From: Devosia sediminis
GTDB taxonomy: Bacteria; Pseudomonadota; Alphaproteobacteria; Rhizobiales; Devosiaceae
Reading direction: 5' to 3'
Assembly: GCF_016411825.1 (NCBI RefSeq)
Contig: NZ_JAEKMH010000004.1
Location: 248,001 to 312,000 of the forward strand
Length of the DNA: 64,000 bases
Each line of letters opens with the position of its first letter. The first letter of the stretch is position 1. The notes beneath the pieces are model-generated. The model had not been told where the DNA came from, ran no database searches, and was given only the letters and a program-made list of their open reading frames with translations. Below are positions 8,032 to 17,264 of the stretch, one piece after another. The position numbers were made by a program, and so were the translations under genes.

Positions 8032-8568
8032 ATGACCCCGACCCTTCTCACCGATCGGCTGATCCTGCGGCCGCCGCAACTGGGCGATTCAAAACCCATT
8101 GCGCGCTATCTCAACGACATGGACGTGGCGGGCAATCTGGCGCGGGTGCCGTTTCCCTACTATCTCTCGGATGCCGAGGCGTGGCTGCGCGCCCAGCGCG
8201 CCGACCTTGCCCCGAGCGAAGTGAGCTTTGCCATCGAACTTGCGGATGTGGGCTATGTCGGCCATATCGGCTACCAGCCGGTGGGCGACACGGCGGTGAT
8301 CGGCTATTGGCTGGGCAAGCCCCATTGGGGTCGCGGCATCATGAGCGAGGCCGCCGTGGCCGCGATCGACTGGTTCTTTTCCGCCAGCGACGCGCCGGCC
8401 ATCCATTCGGGCGTTTTTCATTTCAACCAGGCCTCGCTGGCGATCCAGCGGCGCCTGGGATTTACCGAGACGGGTCGATCTTCCCTGCTCTGTCTTGCGC
8501 GCAACGCCGAGCTGGAGCATATCGACACAAAACTGACGCGCGGCGTCTGGAAGGCCAGAGACAAATGA
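8032..8568 (+). CDS. GNAT N-acetyltransferase, fourth of four
   Basis: This 178-residue protein starts [19 protein letters not shown] and carries [18 protein letters not shown], matching its three neighbours. ATG 8032 is preferred to an in-frame ATG at 8017 because it aligns with the other family starts. Its stop overlaps the obgE start (ATGA), so it is probably translated together with obgE. Confidence 0.88.
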   Translation: MTPTLLTDRLILRPPQLGDSKPIARYLNDMDVAGNLARVPFPYYLSDAEAWLRAQRADLAPSEVSFAIELADVGYVGHIGYQPVGDTAVIGYWLGKPHWGRGIMSEAAVAAIDWFFSASDAPAIHSGVFHFNQASLAIQRRLGFTETGRSSLLCLARNAELEHIDTKLTRGVWKARDK

Positions 8569-9608
8569 AGTTCCTCGACCAGGCCAAGGTCTACATCAAG
8601 TCCGGTTCCGGCGGCGCCGGCGCCGTCAGCTTCCTGCGCGAAAAATTCGTCGAGTTCGGCGGCCCCGATGGCGGCAATGGCGGCCGCGGCGGCGATGTCA
8701 TCGCCGAATGCGCCGACGGGCTCAATACGCTGATCGACTTCCGCTATACCCAGCATTTCCGCGCCGGCACGGGCGTGCATGGCATGGGCAAGAACCGCAC
8801 CGGCGCCGACGGCGAGGACGTCGTCCTGCGCGTGCCGGTCGGCACCCAGATCTTCGAGGAAGACCAGGAAACCCTGATTGCCGACTTCACCGAAGTGGGG
8901 CAGCGCATCGTGCTGCTCGAGGGGGGCAATGGCGGCTTCGGCAATGCCTATTTCAAGACCTCGTCCAACCAGGCGCCGCGCCGGGCCAATCCGGGCCAGG
9001 AAGGCGTCGAAAAGGGCATCTGGCTGCGTTTGAAGCTCATCGCCGATGCCGGTCTCGTAGGCCAGCCCAATGCCGGCAAGTCCACCTTCCTCGCCGCCGT
9101 TTCGGCCGCCAAGCCCAAGATCGCCGACTATCCCTTCACCACGCTCCACCCCAATCTCGGCGTGGTGCGCATCGGCGAACGTGAATTCGTCCTGGCCGAC
9201 ATTCCCGGCCTCATCGAGGGCGCCAGCGAAGGCGTCGGCATTGGTGACAGGTTCCTGGGGCATATCGAGCGCTGCCAGGTGCTGATCCACCTCATCGACG
9301 GCACCAATGAAGACGTCGCCCATGTCTACAAGGCCGTGCGCTACGAGCTCGCGGCCTATGCCGATGTGCTCGCCGACAAGCAGGAAATCGTCGTCCTCAA
9401 CAAGGTCGACGCGCTGACCGAGGACGAGGTCAAGGCCAAGGTCAAGGCGCTGAAGAAAGCCTCCAAGGCCGAAGTGCGCCTGGTCTCGGGCGCCACCGGC
9501 CAGGGCGTCGACCAGGTGCTCTATGACGTCCTCAACGTGCTGGACGCCGAAAAGGCCGAGGCCGAGGAAGCCGAGCGCCGGAAGGTGGAAGGGCCATGGA
9601 CGCCTTGA
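8565..9608 (+). CDS. obgE: Obg family GTPase
   Basis: ObgE is a GTPase acting in 50S ribosome assembly and stress control. At 347 residues it has the usual length. The Gly-rich Obg domain ([13 protein letters not shown] near residue 35) is followed by the G domain: P-loop [18 protein letters not shown] switch II, NKVD and SGATGQGV. The short acidic C-terminus ([11 protein letters not shown]) replaces the longer tails of other lineages. The ATG lies inside the stop of the preceding GNAT gene. The position between ribosomal protein genes and proBA is standard for this order. Confidence 0.98.
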   Translation: MKFLDQAKVYIKSGSGGAGAVSFLREKFVEFGGPDGGNGGRGGDVIAECADGLNTLIDFRYTQHFRAGTGVHGMGKNRTGADGEDVVLRVPVGTQIFEEDQETLIADFTEVGQRIVLLEGGNGGFGNAYFKTSSNQAPRRANPGQEGVEKGIWLRLKLIADAGLVGQPNAGKSTFLAAVSAAKPKIADYPFTTLHPNLGVVRIGEREFVLADIPGLIEGASEGVGIGDRFLGHIERCQVLIHLIDGTNEDVAHVYKAVRYELAAYADVLADKQEIVVLNKVDALTEDEVKAKVKALKKASKAEVRLVSGATGQGVDQVLYDVLNVLDAEKAEAEEAERRKVEGPWTP

Positions 9609-9647
9609 TGCCAGGCCGGATCCAACCGGACCGCGCGGCCCTATTGC

Positions 9648-9742
9648 TTCCCTCCCCCTTGAGGGGAGGGACCGAGGGTGGGGGTCCATCGAGGCTCCAC
9701 AATGCCACCCCCACCCCAACCCTCCCCCTCAAGGGGGGAGGG
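9648..9742. repeat. REP-like element, CCTCCCC family
   Basis: CCTCCCCCTTGAGGGGAGGG at 9651-9670 and CCCTCCCCCTCAAGGGGGGAGGG at the right end enclose the mirrored stretches GGGTGGGGGTCC and CCACCCCCACCC. It lies between obgE and proB. Confidence 0.82.
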
Positions 9743-9764
9743 CGCAGATCGAGTTTGCGACCCC

Positions 9765-10895
9765 ATGAACCCCCTCGCTAATTACCGCCGCATCACCATC
9801 AAGATCGGCTCGGCCCTCTTGGTGGACAAAGCCGGCAAGTTCCGGGCGTCCTGGCTGGCTGGCCTGGCCGAGGACATTGCGACTTTGAAGGCCGAGGGGC
9901 GGGACGTGGTCATCGTCTCCTCCGGCGCCATTGCGCTGGGCCGGGGTCTGCTCGGCCTTTCCGCCGTGGCGCTGACGCTGGAACAATCGCAGGCCGCCGC
10001 CAGCGCCGGACAGATCGCTCTCAGCCAGGCCTGGGCCGAAGCGCTGGGCAAGCACGGCATCGTCACCGGGCAGATCCTCATTACCCCCAATATCACCGAG
10101 GAGCGGCGCTACTACCTCAATGCCCGCACCACAATCCAGACGCTGCTGGGCCTCGGCGCCATTCCGATCATCAACGAGAACGACTCGGTGGCCACGGCCG
10201 AAATCCGCTATGGCGACAATGACCGCCTCTCGGCCCGCGTCGCCACCATGATCGAGGCGGATCTGCTGGTGCTGCTCTCCGACATCGACGGGCTCTACAC
10301 CGCCCCGCCCGGCAAGGATCCCAATGCCACCCACCTGTCGGTCGTGGACGCCATTACGCCAGCCATCGAAGCCATGGCCGGCGGCGCCGCCAGCCATCTG
10401 TCGCGTGGCGGCATGACCACCAAGGTCGAGGCTGGCAAGATCGCCACTCTGGCGGGTACCGCCATGGTCATCGCCAAGGGTACCGAGGAGCATCCGCTCC
10501 GGCGCCTCGTCGATGGCGGGCTCCACACCCTCTTCAAGCCGGTCACCACCCGCGCCCAGTCCCGCAAACGCTGGATCATGGGCACGCTGGCCGTGGCCGG
10601 GACGGTGCAGGTCGATGCCGGCGCCGCCAGCGCCCTGCGCCAGGGCCGCTCGCTGCTGCCCATCGGCATCACCCGCATAACGGGCACCTTCGAGCGCGGC
10701 GACACCATTGCCGTCCTCAATCCCGACGGCCGGGAAATCGCCCGTGGGCTGGCCAGCCTCGACAGCGAGGATGCCCGCCTCGTCATGGGCAAGCGCAGCG
10801 ATGTCATGGCCGAGCTTCTCGGCGCCGGCAATCGCTCGGAAATGGTGCATCGGGACAATCTGGTGCTGACCGGCGCCAAGGAGACGGCAGAATGA
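9765..10895 (+). CDS. proB: glutamate 5-kinase with PUA domain
   Basis: This enzyme phosphorylates glutamate in the first step of proline synthesis. The 376 residues comprise an amino acid kinase domain ([40 protein letters not shown]) and a C-terminal PUA domain from about residue 280. ATG 9765 is the first start after the repeat element; it gives [18 protein letters not shown], in line with homologues. The stop overlaps the proA start by four bases. Confidence 0.97.
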   Translation: MNPLANYRRITIKIGSALLVDKAGKFRASWLAGLAEDIATLKAEGRDVVIVSSGAIALGRGLLGLSAVALTLEQSQAAASAGQIALSQAWAEALGKHGIVTGQILITPNITEERRYYLNARTTIQTLLGLGAIPIINENDSVATAEIRYGDNDRLSARVATMIEADLLVLLSDIDGLYTAPPGKDPNATHLSVVDAITPAIEAMAGGAASHLSRGGMTTKVEAGKIATLAGTAMVIAKGTEEHPLRRLVDGGLHTLFKPVTTRAQSRKRWIMGTLAVAGTVQVDAGAASALRQGRSLLPIGITRITGTFERGDTIAVLNPDGREIARGLASLDSEDARLVMGKRSDVMAELLGAGNRSEMVHRDNLVLTGAKETAE

Positions 10896-12175
10896 GTGCA
10901 GCGCACGAGGCCTCCGGCGACATCGCCACCATCATGGCCGAGATCGGCCGCAATGCGCGGATCGGCGCCAATGCGCTCAAGATCGCCACATCGGAGCAGA
11001 AGCGCACCGCGCTCCTGACCGCGGCCGGCGCGATCAATGCGCATCGCAAGCAGATCCTCGCCGCCAATGCGCTCGACATGCAGGCGGCCGAGCAGAAGGG
11101 CATTTCCAAGGCCTTTCTCGACCGGCTGCTGCTTGACGACAAGCGCATCGACGGGATCATCGAGGCGGTCAAGACCATTGCCGAACTGCCCGATCCCGTG
11201 GGCACCGTGATTTCCGAATGGGACCGGCCCAACGGTCTCCATATCGAGCGCGTGCGCACTCCGCTCGGCGTCATCGGCGTGATCTTTGAATCGCGCCCCA
11301 ATGTCACTGCTGATGCCGGCGCGCTCTGCATAAAATCAGGCAATGCCGTCATTCTGCGCGGCGGTTCGGACAGTTTCCATTCCTCCCGCGCCTTGGTCGA
11401 TTGCCTGCTCGACGGCCTCCATCTCGCCGGCCTGCCGATCGAATGCGTGCAGCTCGTGCCCACCACCGACCGCGCCGCCGTCGGCGAGATGCTGAAGGGT
11501 CTCGATGGCAATGTCGACGTCATCGTGCCGCGCGGCGGCAAGACGCTGGTGGCGCGCGTCCAGAGCGAAGCGCGGGTGCCGGTCTTCGCCCATCTCGAGG
11601 GCCTGGTGCATGTCTATATCGACCGCTCGGCCGACCTCGAAAAGGCCGTGAGCGTGACGCTCAACGCCAAGATGCGCCGTACCGGCATTTGCGGCGCCGC
11701 CGAAACCCTGCTGGTGCATAAGGATGTGGTCCAGACCCACCTCGGGCCGATCATCGAGGCGCTGGTGGCCAAGGGTTGTGAAATCCGCGGCGACGCCACG
11801 GTTCTGTCCATGATTCCGGTCGCCAAGCCGGCGACCGAGGAAGATTGGAAGACCGAATACGAGGACGCCATCATCTCGGTGAAGGTCGTCGACAGCGTCG
11901 AAGATGCCATCGCCCATATCGAACATTATTCGAGCCACCATACCGAGGCGATCATCGCCGAGGATCCCGAGGCGGTCGAAAAGTTCTTCAACGGCATCGA
12001 CAGCGCCATCCTCGTTCACAATGCCTCGACCCAGTTCGCCGATGGCGGCGAATTCGGCTTCGGCGGCGAGATCGGCATTGCCACGGGCAAGATGCATGCC
12101 CGTGGGCCGGTGGGCGTCGAACAGCTCACCAGCTTCAAATACCGCGTCCGCGGCAACGGGCAGCTCCGGCCTTGA
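10892..12175 (+). CDS. proA: gamma-glutamyl phosphate reductase
   Basis: This enzyme reduces gamma-glutamyl phosphate with NADPH to glutamate semialdehyde, the second step of proline synthesis. At 427 residues it is full length. The catalytic cysteine is in [14 protein letters not shown], and other family motifs include [13 protein letters not shown] and [20 protein letters not shown]. It overlaps proB (ATGA), so the unstable acyl phosphate producer and its consumer are made together. Confidence 0.98.
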   Translation: MSAAHEASGDIATIMAEIGRNARIGANALKIATSEQKRTALLTAAGAINAHRKQILAANALDMQAAEQKGISKAFLDRLLLDDKRIDGIIEAVKTIAELPDPVGTVISEWDRPNGLHIERVRTPLGVIGVIFESRPNVTADAGALCIKSGNAVILRGGSDSFHSSRALVDCLLDGLHLAGLPIECVQLVPTTDRAAVGEMLKGLDGNVDVIVPRGGKTLVARVQSEARVPVFAHLEGLVHVYIDRSADLEKAVSVTLNAKMRRTGICGAAETLLVHKDVVQTHLGPIIEALVAKGCEIRGDATVLSMIPVAKPATEEDWKTEYEDAIISVKVVDSVEDAIAHIEHYSSHHTEAIIAEDPEAVEKFFNGIDSAILVHNASTQFADGGEFGFGGEIGIATGKMHARGPVGVEQLTSFKYRVRGNGQLRP

Positions 12176-12208
12176 TGCTTTCAACTACGCAAAGCCAACG
12201 GCACCTGC

Positions 12209-12326
12209 GCCCCCTCTCCCTTTGGGGGAGAGGGTGGGGTGAGGGGGCCTTTTGGCAAACTCACTGCCTGAAGCAGGCCCCCTCACCCGGCGCTGCGCGC
12301 CGACCTCTCCCCCAGAGGGAGAGGTA
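12209..12326. repeat. REP-like element, CCTCTCCC family
   Basis: CCCTCTCCCTTTGGGGGAGAGGG and CCTCTCCCCCAGAGGGAGAGG form the two outer hairpins. GGTGAGGGGGCCTT and AGGCCCCCTCACCC form the inner inverted repeat. It shares this plan with the element at 45074-45203. Its right edge runs into the nadD start and supplies the purine-rich stretch in front of it. Confidence 0.85.
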
Positions 12327-12328
12327 GA

Positions 12329-12961
12329 GTGACCCTCCGCCCACCCCTCCGCATCCCCGGCGTCACCGAAGTCCCGCCCTCCGCGCCCGGCATGCGCATC
12401 GGCCTCTTTGGCGGCAGCTTCAATCCCATGCATGAGGGGCATCTCCTGGTCATGGAGGAAACATTGCGCCGGCTGCAGCTCGATGCGCTCTGGGTACTGG
12501 TGACGCCGGGCAACCCTCTCAAGAACAATTCCGCCCTTCCTCCGCTCGCCGACCGGGTCGGGGCGGCACGGGCGATGATCCGCAATCCGCGCATCAGGGT
12601 GACCGGTTTCGAGGCGGCCAAGGGCTTTGCCTATTCCTGGCAGACCGTCGATTTCCTCACCACCAGGCTGCCTGGCCGGCGCTTCGTCTGGATCATGGGG
12701 GCCGATAGCCTCGCCGATTTCCACCGCTGGCAGCGCTGGCGCGATATTGCCGCGCGCCTCCCCATCGCCGTCTATGTGCGCCCCGGCGCCGCACGGCGGG
12801 CTTTGGCCTCGCGGGCGGCCACCATGCTCGATCACGCCCAGCTCGACGAGAGCGACGCTGCCCTTCTGGCCGACTGCCGCCCCCCAGCCTGGATCTATCT
12901 CCAGGGCCGGCAATCGGCCCTTTCCTCGAGCGCCATCAGGGCGTCACGCAACCCGCGTTAA
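12329..12961 (+). CDS. nadD: nicotinate-nucleotide adenylyltransferase
   Basis: NadD adenylates nicotinate mononucleotide to deamido-NAD. The nucleotidyltransferase core MRIGLFGGSFNPMHEGH (with the HxGH-type motif) begins at residue 22, and the second motif SSSAIRAS lies near the C-terminus (ISSTxIR in relatives). The GTG at 12329 gives a 21-residue lead-in often found in this order; ATG 12392 would also give a full core. The ribosome site GGGAGAGG before GTG belongs to the repeat element. rsfS follows in the usual order. Confidence 0.93.
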   Translation: MTLRPPLRIPGVTEVPPSAPGMRIGLFGGSFNPMHEGHLLVMEETLRRLQLDALWVLVTPGNPLKNNSALPPLADRVGAARAMIRNPRIRVTGFEAAKGFAYSWQTVDFLTTRLPGRRFVWIMGADSLADFHRWQRWRDIAARLPIAVYVRPGAARRALASRAATMLDHAQLDESDAALLADCRPPAWIYLQGRQSALSSSAIRASRNPR

Positions 12962-13148
12962 GGTTCCGGCAGGACCCGACCTTGCGAAAACCCCTGCAAA
13001 GGCGCATATTCGGGACAAGTGATGATTGTCACCGGAACAGGATGATACGGCTTGCCGTTCAGTCGACGCCGCTACATTCCGATCAACAACCAAGGATGCT
13101 CAACTCTCGCATGACCCATGCCCGCGCATGGGCGGAAGGCCGTTTCTG

Positions 13149-13541
13149 ATGGCCGCCCAGCCCAACAACCCGATCCCCGCTTCGCCCACCCCCGTGGCCG
13201 GTTCGCAAAAACCCCTGATCGACCTCATTCTCGACGTGCTGGATGACGCCAAGGCCGAAGAAACGGTTGCGGTGGACATTACCGGCAAGTCGTCGCTGGC
13301 CGACCACATGATCGTCACCTCCGGCCGCTCGCAGCGCCATGTCGGTGCCGTTGCCGACCAGGTTATCACCGCCTTGCGCGACAATGGCCATGGCAAGCCG
13401 CGCGTCGAGGGCCTGCCCCATTGCGACTGGGTGCTGGTGGATGCGGGCGATGTGATCCTCCACATCTTCCGTCCGGAAGTGCGCGAGTTCTACAGCCTCG
13501 AAAAGATGTGGCAGGCCGATTTCGCCGCCGACCAGCACTAG
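13149..13541 (+). CDS. rsfS: ribosome silencing factor
   Basis: RsfS binds L14 on the 50S subunit and blocks joining with 30S when growth slows. The 130-residue form from ATG 13149 (after GGAAGGCC) has the whole fold: LDDAKAEETVAVDITGKSSLADHMIVTSGRS is split over the first half, and GDVILHIFRPEVREFYSLEKMW closes it. A longer frame upstream lacks conservation. It sits between nadD and rlmH as expected. Confidence 0.95.
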   Translation: MAAQPNNPIPASPTPVAGSQKPLIDLILDVLDDAKAEETVAVDITGKSSLADHMIVTSGRSQRHVGAVADQVITALRDNGHGKPRVEGLPHCDWVLVDAGDVILHIFRPEVREFYSLEKMWQADFAADQH

Positions 13542-13547
13542 GTTTCG

Positions 13548-14030
13548 ATGCGCATTGCGATCGCGGCCATCGGCCGGATGAAGAACGGGCCGGAGCGCGA
13601 GCTCGTGGCCCGTTATCTCGACCGGGCCCAGGCCAGCGGCAAACCGCTGGCCCTGACCGGCTTCGACGTCACCGAAATCGCAGAATCGCGCGCCGGCTCG
13701 GCCGCTACACGCAGGGCCGAAGAAGCCAAGGCCCTCCGTGCCGCCCTCCCCGAGGGCATCACCGTCATGCTCGACGAGCGCGGCAAGGGTCTCAATTCCG
13801 AGGCCTTCGCCAATCAGCTCGCCCGCTGGCGCGACGACGGGCGGCCGGCCATCGGCTTCGTCATCGGTGGCGCCGATGGCATCGACCCCGATTTCGTGCG
13901 CAGCGCCGACCTCACCGTCAGCTTCTCGCCCATGGTCTGGCCGCACCAGCTCGTGCGCATCATGCTGGCCGAGCAGCTCTATCGCGCCACCACCATCCTC
14001 TCGGGTCACCCCTATCACCGCGGCGACTGA
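13548..14030 (+). CDS. rlmH: 23S rRNA pseudouridine-1915 N3-methyltransferase
   Basis: RlmH is the SPOUT-class methyltransferase that modifies pseudouridine 1915 in helix 69 of 23S rRNA. The 160 residues include the SAM knot FVIGGADGID and the C-terminal FSPMVWPHQLVRIMLAEQLYRA. It starts six bases after rsfS. Confidence 0.97.
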   Translation: MRIAIAAIGRMKNGPERELVARYLDRAQASGKPLALTGFDVTEIAESRAGSAATRRAEEAKALRAALPEGITVMLDERGKGLNSEAFANQLARWRDDGRPAIGFVIGGADGIDPDFVRSADLTVSFSPMVWPHQLVRIMLAEQLYRATTILSGHPYHRGD

Positions 14031-14107
14031 GCGCGAGCGGGCGCCACATTTTGGGCGCGGCTTGCTCGTATCGAGCCCCGTCGTCGCGACACCCGGCCCA
14101 CCGTCAT

Positions 14108-14125
14108 GGTTAAGCATTGTTAACC
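14108..14125. promoter_or_regulatory. GGTTAA/TTAACC palindrome, possible CtrA-type box
   Basis: GGTTAA-GCATTG-TTAACC is a perfect inverted repeat 74 bases before the EnvC-like gene. CtrA, the cell-cycle regulator of this class, binds TTAA-N7-TTAA; the spacing here is six, so the match is imperfect. Control of a divisome gene by CtrA would make sense but is inferred. Confidence 0.3.
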
Positions 14126-14198
14126 GGCGGTTTGCCGGGGGCTTGCTAAAGTGCCGCAAATTGATTCGGGGATTTCGGTCCCGGCACCAGGAGACGCC

Positions 14199-15665
14199 AT
14201 GCCCAAGCGGCCGGCACGAATTGCGATAGCCCTGCTGGCGGGCAGCCTGGTGGGAGGCATGGCCGCCTGGCCGCTCCTGGCGCAGACCGAGACGCCCGCG
14301 CCGGCCAATGAAACCGTCGAACTGCGGCCTGCCCTGCCCATCGATCCGGCCGCCACCCCTGCCGAAGCGCCCGCCGGGGAAACCGGCGCTGCTTCGGAAA
14401 ATCCCGACCCGGCTCCGACGGCGACGCCTGATGGCGCAGCGGCGCCCGCCGCCACCGAAACGCCCGCGCTCGAACCGGCCGACCGCAATGCCATCGACCT
14501 CGAGGAGGTCGAGGCCTCGCTGACCTTGAGCCGTGAGCGCATCGACGCGCTCAAGGCCGAAATCGCGGCCATGGAAGGCGATACCGCCCAGCAGAATGCC
14601 GCTCTCATCGCCGCCGCCCAGCGCGTGAAACTGGCCGAAATCGAGGTGGCCGATGTCGAGGAGCGCATTTCCGACCTGATCGTGCGCGAGCTCGAAGTGC
14701 GCGGCCGGCTCGATGGCGCCGACAGCGAGATCGCCAATGTGCTGGCGGCTCTCGAACGCATTTCGCTCAATCCGCCGCCGGCGCTGATCGTCGATCCCGA
14801 CGACGCGCTGGGCTCGGCCCGCGGCGCCATGCTGATGGCCGCCATCCTCCCCCAGCTCAAGCAGAAGGCCGACACGGTCGCCGCAGACCTTTCGGCCCTG
14901 ACCGAGATCAAGCTGGCGGCCCTGGCCGAAGAGGCCACGCTCAAGGCCAATTACGAAGTGCTGGAAGAAGAACAGCTCCGCATCGCCACGCTGATCGCTG
15001 CGCGCAAGCAGGGCGTCAACCAGATGAGCGCCGAACTCCTGGCCGAGGAGGCCGCGGCCTTGGACCTGGCCGAGCGCGCCACCTCGCTGCGCGAGCTGAT
15101 TGGCGCCCTGTCCGAACGCGCCGCCAATGGTGCCGCCACGGCGCCGGTCGCCGATCCGACGCTGCCGCAGCTTTCGCCCGAGGCCATCCAGCTTGCTTTG
15201 GCCGATACCGCGCGGACGCTGCCCGCCGTGCCCTTCCCCCTGGCCCGCGGCTATCTCGCCATGCCGGCCAATGGCGTCACCGTCGTCGACTATGGCGCCA
15301 ATGACGGGCGCGGTGGTCTCGCCCAGGGGCAGTCGATCATGACCCGCGCCGACGCCCAGGTCGTGGCGCCGGCCGATGGCTGGGTGCTCTACAAGGGTCC
15401 CTACCTCAATTATGGCCAGATCGTCATTCTCAATACGGGCGGGGGATATACCGCCCTCCTGGCGGGCCTCGACACCATCACGGCCGATATCGGCCAGTTC
15501 GTGCAATTGGGCGAACCGCTCGGGACCATGGGATCACGCACAATTGGACGGACCGTAACGACCAATGCTGGTAACGAACAGCCGACCCTCTATATTGAAT
15601 TGAGACAGAACAACGAGCCCTTCGACCCGGCCGGGTGGTGGGCCAATAACGAACAGACGGGATAA
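14199..15665 (+). CDS. EnvC-like murein hydrolase activator (degenerate LytM/M23)
   Basis: The 488-residue exported protein starts with a signal peptide (ARIAIALLAGSLVGGMAAW...LLAQ). A Pro/Ala-rich linker of about 80 residues, a long coiled coil (about residues 105-320) and a C-terminal LytM domain follow. In active LytM enzymes the last motif is HLHFE. Here it reads LYIELRQNNEPFDPAGWW, as in EnvC, so the zinc ligands are missing and the protein should activate amidases rather than cut peptidoglycan. ATG 14199 follows CAGGAGACGCC. It is paired with ctpA seven bases downstream, as in many alphaproteobacteria. Confidence 0.88.
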   Translation: MPKRPARIAIALLAGSLVGGMAAWPLLAQTETPAPANETVELRPALPIDPAATPAEAPAGETGAASENPDPAPTATPDGAAAPAATETPALEPADRNAIDLEEVEASLTLSRERIDALKAEIAAMEGDTAQQNAALIAAAQRVKLAEIEVADVEERISDLIVRELEVRGRLDGADSEIANVLAALERISLNPPPALIVDPDDALGSARGAMLMAAILPQLKQKADTVAADLSALTEIKLAALAEEATLKANYEVLEEEQLRIATLIAARKQGVNQMSAELLAEEAAALDLAERATSLRELIGALSERAANGAATAPVADPTLPQLSPEAIQLALADTARTLPAVPFPLARGYLAMPANGVTVVDYGANDGRGGLAQGQSIMTRADAQVVAPADGWVLYKGPYLNYGQIVILNTGGGYTALLAGLDTITADIGQFVQLGEPLGTMGSRTIGRTVTTNAGNEQPTLYIELRQNNEPFDPAGWWANNEQTG

Positions 15666-15672
15666 CCAACCC

Positions 15673-17100
15673 ATGCGCCTCAACACTCTCCGCCTTGCCG
15701 CCATCGCTGCGGCAGTGCTGGTGCCTGCCACGGTGCTGATCGCCCAGGACCAGCCCCCGGCCGATCCTCCGGCGCAGCAGGAAGAGCAGCTCGACCCCAA
15801 TCCGAGCGGCGAGGAACCCGAGCCCACCGCAGCCGAGCGCGCCGCGGCCGAGGAGCGCGATCCGCTCGAGATCTATGCCGATCTCAATCTGTTCGGCGAA
15901 ATCTTCGATCGCATCCGCGCCGAATATGTCGATCCCCCCGACGAGGAAGAGCTGATCCGTGCCGCCATCCAGGGCATGCTGACCTCGCTCGACCCGCATT
16001 CGGGCTACCTGCCGCCGCAGGATTATGACGACATGCGCGAGGATACGTCCGGCCAGTTCGGCGGTCTCGGCGTCGAGATCATCATGGAAGAAGGCCTGAT
16101 CAAGGTCGTCTCACCCATCGACGACACGCCGGCCGCCCGCGCCGGGATCATGGCCAATGACCTGATCTACGAAATCGACGGCCTGCCGGTCGATGGCATG
16201 ACCCAGGACGAGGCGGTCGAAAAGATGCGCGGCCCGGTGGGCACGGAAGTGACCATTTCGGTGATCCGCGAAGGCGTGACCGATCCGATCGAGTTCAAGC
16301 TCGAGCGCGGCATCATCTCCATGCGCGCCGTACGCTGGAGCATGGAAGGCGGCGAGGCCGAAGGCGAGGGCGACATTGCCCTGCTCCGCCTGTCGCGCTT
16401 CTCCGAACAGGCTTTTGTCGGCATCGAACGCGCCATCGAGGACATCTACGAGGCCCGCGACGGCGTTGCACCCAAGGGCATCATCCTCGACCTCCGCAAC
16501 AATCCCGGCGGTCTGGTCGACCAGTCTGTCTATGTCGCCGATGCTTTCCTCAATCGCGGCGCCGTGGTTCTGACTCGCGGCCGTACCGACAGCGAAAGCG
16601 CCCGCTATGACGCCGTGCCCGATCCGCTCGACAACCAGTTGGCAGACGTGCCGGTCGTGGTGCTGATCAATGGCGGCTCGGCTTCGGCCTCGGAAATCGT
16701 CGCCGGTGCCCTGCAGGACCACAAGCGCGCCACCCTCGTGGGCACGCGAAGCTTCGGCAAGGGTTCGGTGCAGTCGATCATCTCGCTCGGCCCTGATGGA
16801 GCCATGCGCCTGACCACTGCGCGCTACTACACGCCGGACAATCGCTCGATCCAGGCGCTGGGCATCACGCCCGACATCGAGATCAAGCAGGTCGTGCCCG
16901 AGGAGTTCCAGGGTCGCGACGAGATCATCGGCGAAGCCGGGCTCGAAGGCCACATCACCATCGAGGGCCAGGAAGAATCGAGCGTTGGCTCCTCGGTCTA
17001 TGTGCCGGCCGAAAAGGCCGACGATACCCAGCTCCAATATGCCATCCGCCTGATGAAGGGCGAGGAGACCAACGAGGCCTTCCCGCCCAAGGCGGAATAG
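15673..17100 (+). CDS. ctpA: carboxy-terminal processing protease (S41)
   Basis: CtpA is a periplasmic serine protease that trims or degrades envelope proteins. The 475 residues show a signal peptide, a PDZ domain (GGLGVEIIMEEGLIKVVSPI...) and the S41 core: LDLRNNPGGL, nucleophile Ser in NGGSASASEIV, and catalytic Lys in RSFGKGSVQ. It follows the EnvC-like gene directly, suggesting joint work in peptidoglycan remodelling. A hairpin pair lies after the stop. Confidence 0.95.
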   Translation: MRLNTLRLAAIAAAVLVPATVLIAQDQPPADPPAQQEEQLDPNPSGEEPEPTAAERAAAEERDPLEIYADLNLFGEIFDRIRAEYVDPPDEEELIRAAIQGMLTSLDPHSGYLPPQDYDDMREDTSGQFGGLGVEIIMEEGLIKVVSPIDDTPAARAGIMANDLIYEIDGLPVDGMTQDEAVEKMRGPVGTEVTISVIREGVTDPIEFKLERGIISMRAVRWSMEGGEAEGEGDIALLRLSRFSEQAFVGIERAIEDIYEARDGVAPKGIILDLRNNPGGLVDQSVYVADAFLNRGAVVLTRGRTDSESARYDAVPDPLDNQLADVPVVVLINGGSASASEIVAGALQDHKRATLVGTRSFGKGSVQSIISLGPDGAMRLTTARYYTPDNRSIQALGITPDIEIKQVVPEEFQGRDEIIGEAGLEGHITIEGQEESSVGSSVYVPAEKADDTQLQYAIRLMKGEETNEAFPPKAE

Positions 17101-17131
17101 GCCGGCCGCGTACGAGGCCATGCTAGACTGG

Positions 17132-17196
17132 GGATGCGGCGGGTTGATTCGCGCCGCATCCTGCCCTCTGGATCGAAGGATCCAGGTCTTTGTTTG
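17132..17196 (+). terminator. double hairpin after ctpA
   Basis: GGATGCGGCG (17132-17141) pairs with CGCCGCATCC (17152-17161). A second stem CTGGATC-GAAG-GATCCAG (17068+100 to 17185) is followed by TCTTTGTTTG. The second hairpin, at 17168-17185, is the likely intrinsic terminator, with an imperfect T tract. Confidence 0.55.
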
Positions 17197-17264
17197 TTGC
17201 GCTTCCGGACCGCAGACCGTTGCCGCTTGTGCTGGAAGCGCCCTAGGGGATAGACGCAAGACCG

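Noticed and set aside
9678..9764. Extended N-terminus for ProB from a start inside the repeat
   Set aside because: The extra residues ([13 protein letters not shown]) are translated repeat. The family start is MNPLANYRR at 9765.
13083..15506. 807-codon open frame opposite rsfS, rlmH and the EnvC-like gene
   Set aside because: It crosses three real genes and their gaps, and its composition (GGG, RRR runs) is typical of an antisense shadow.
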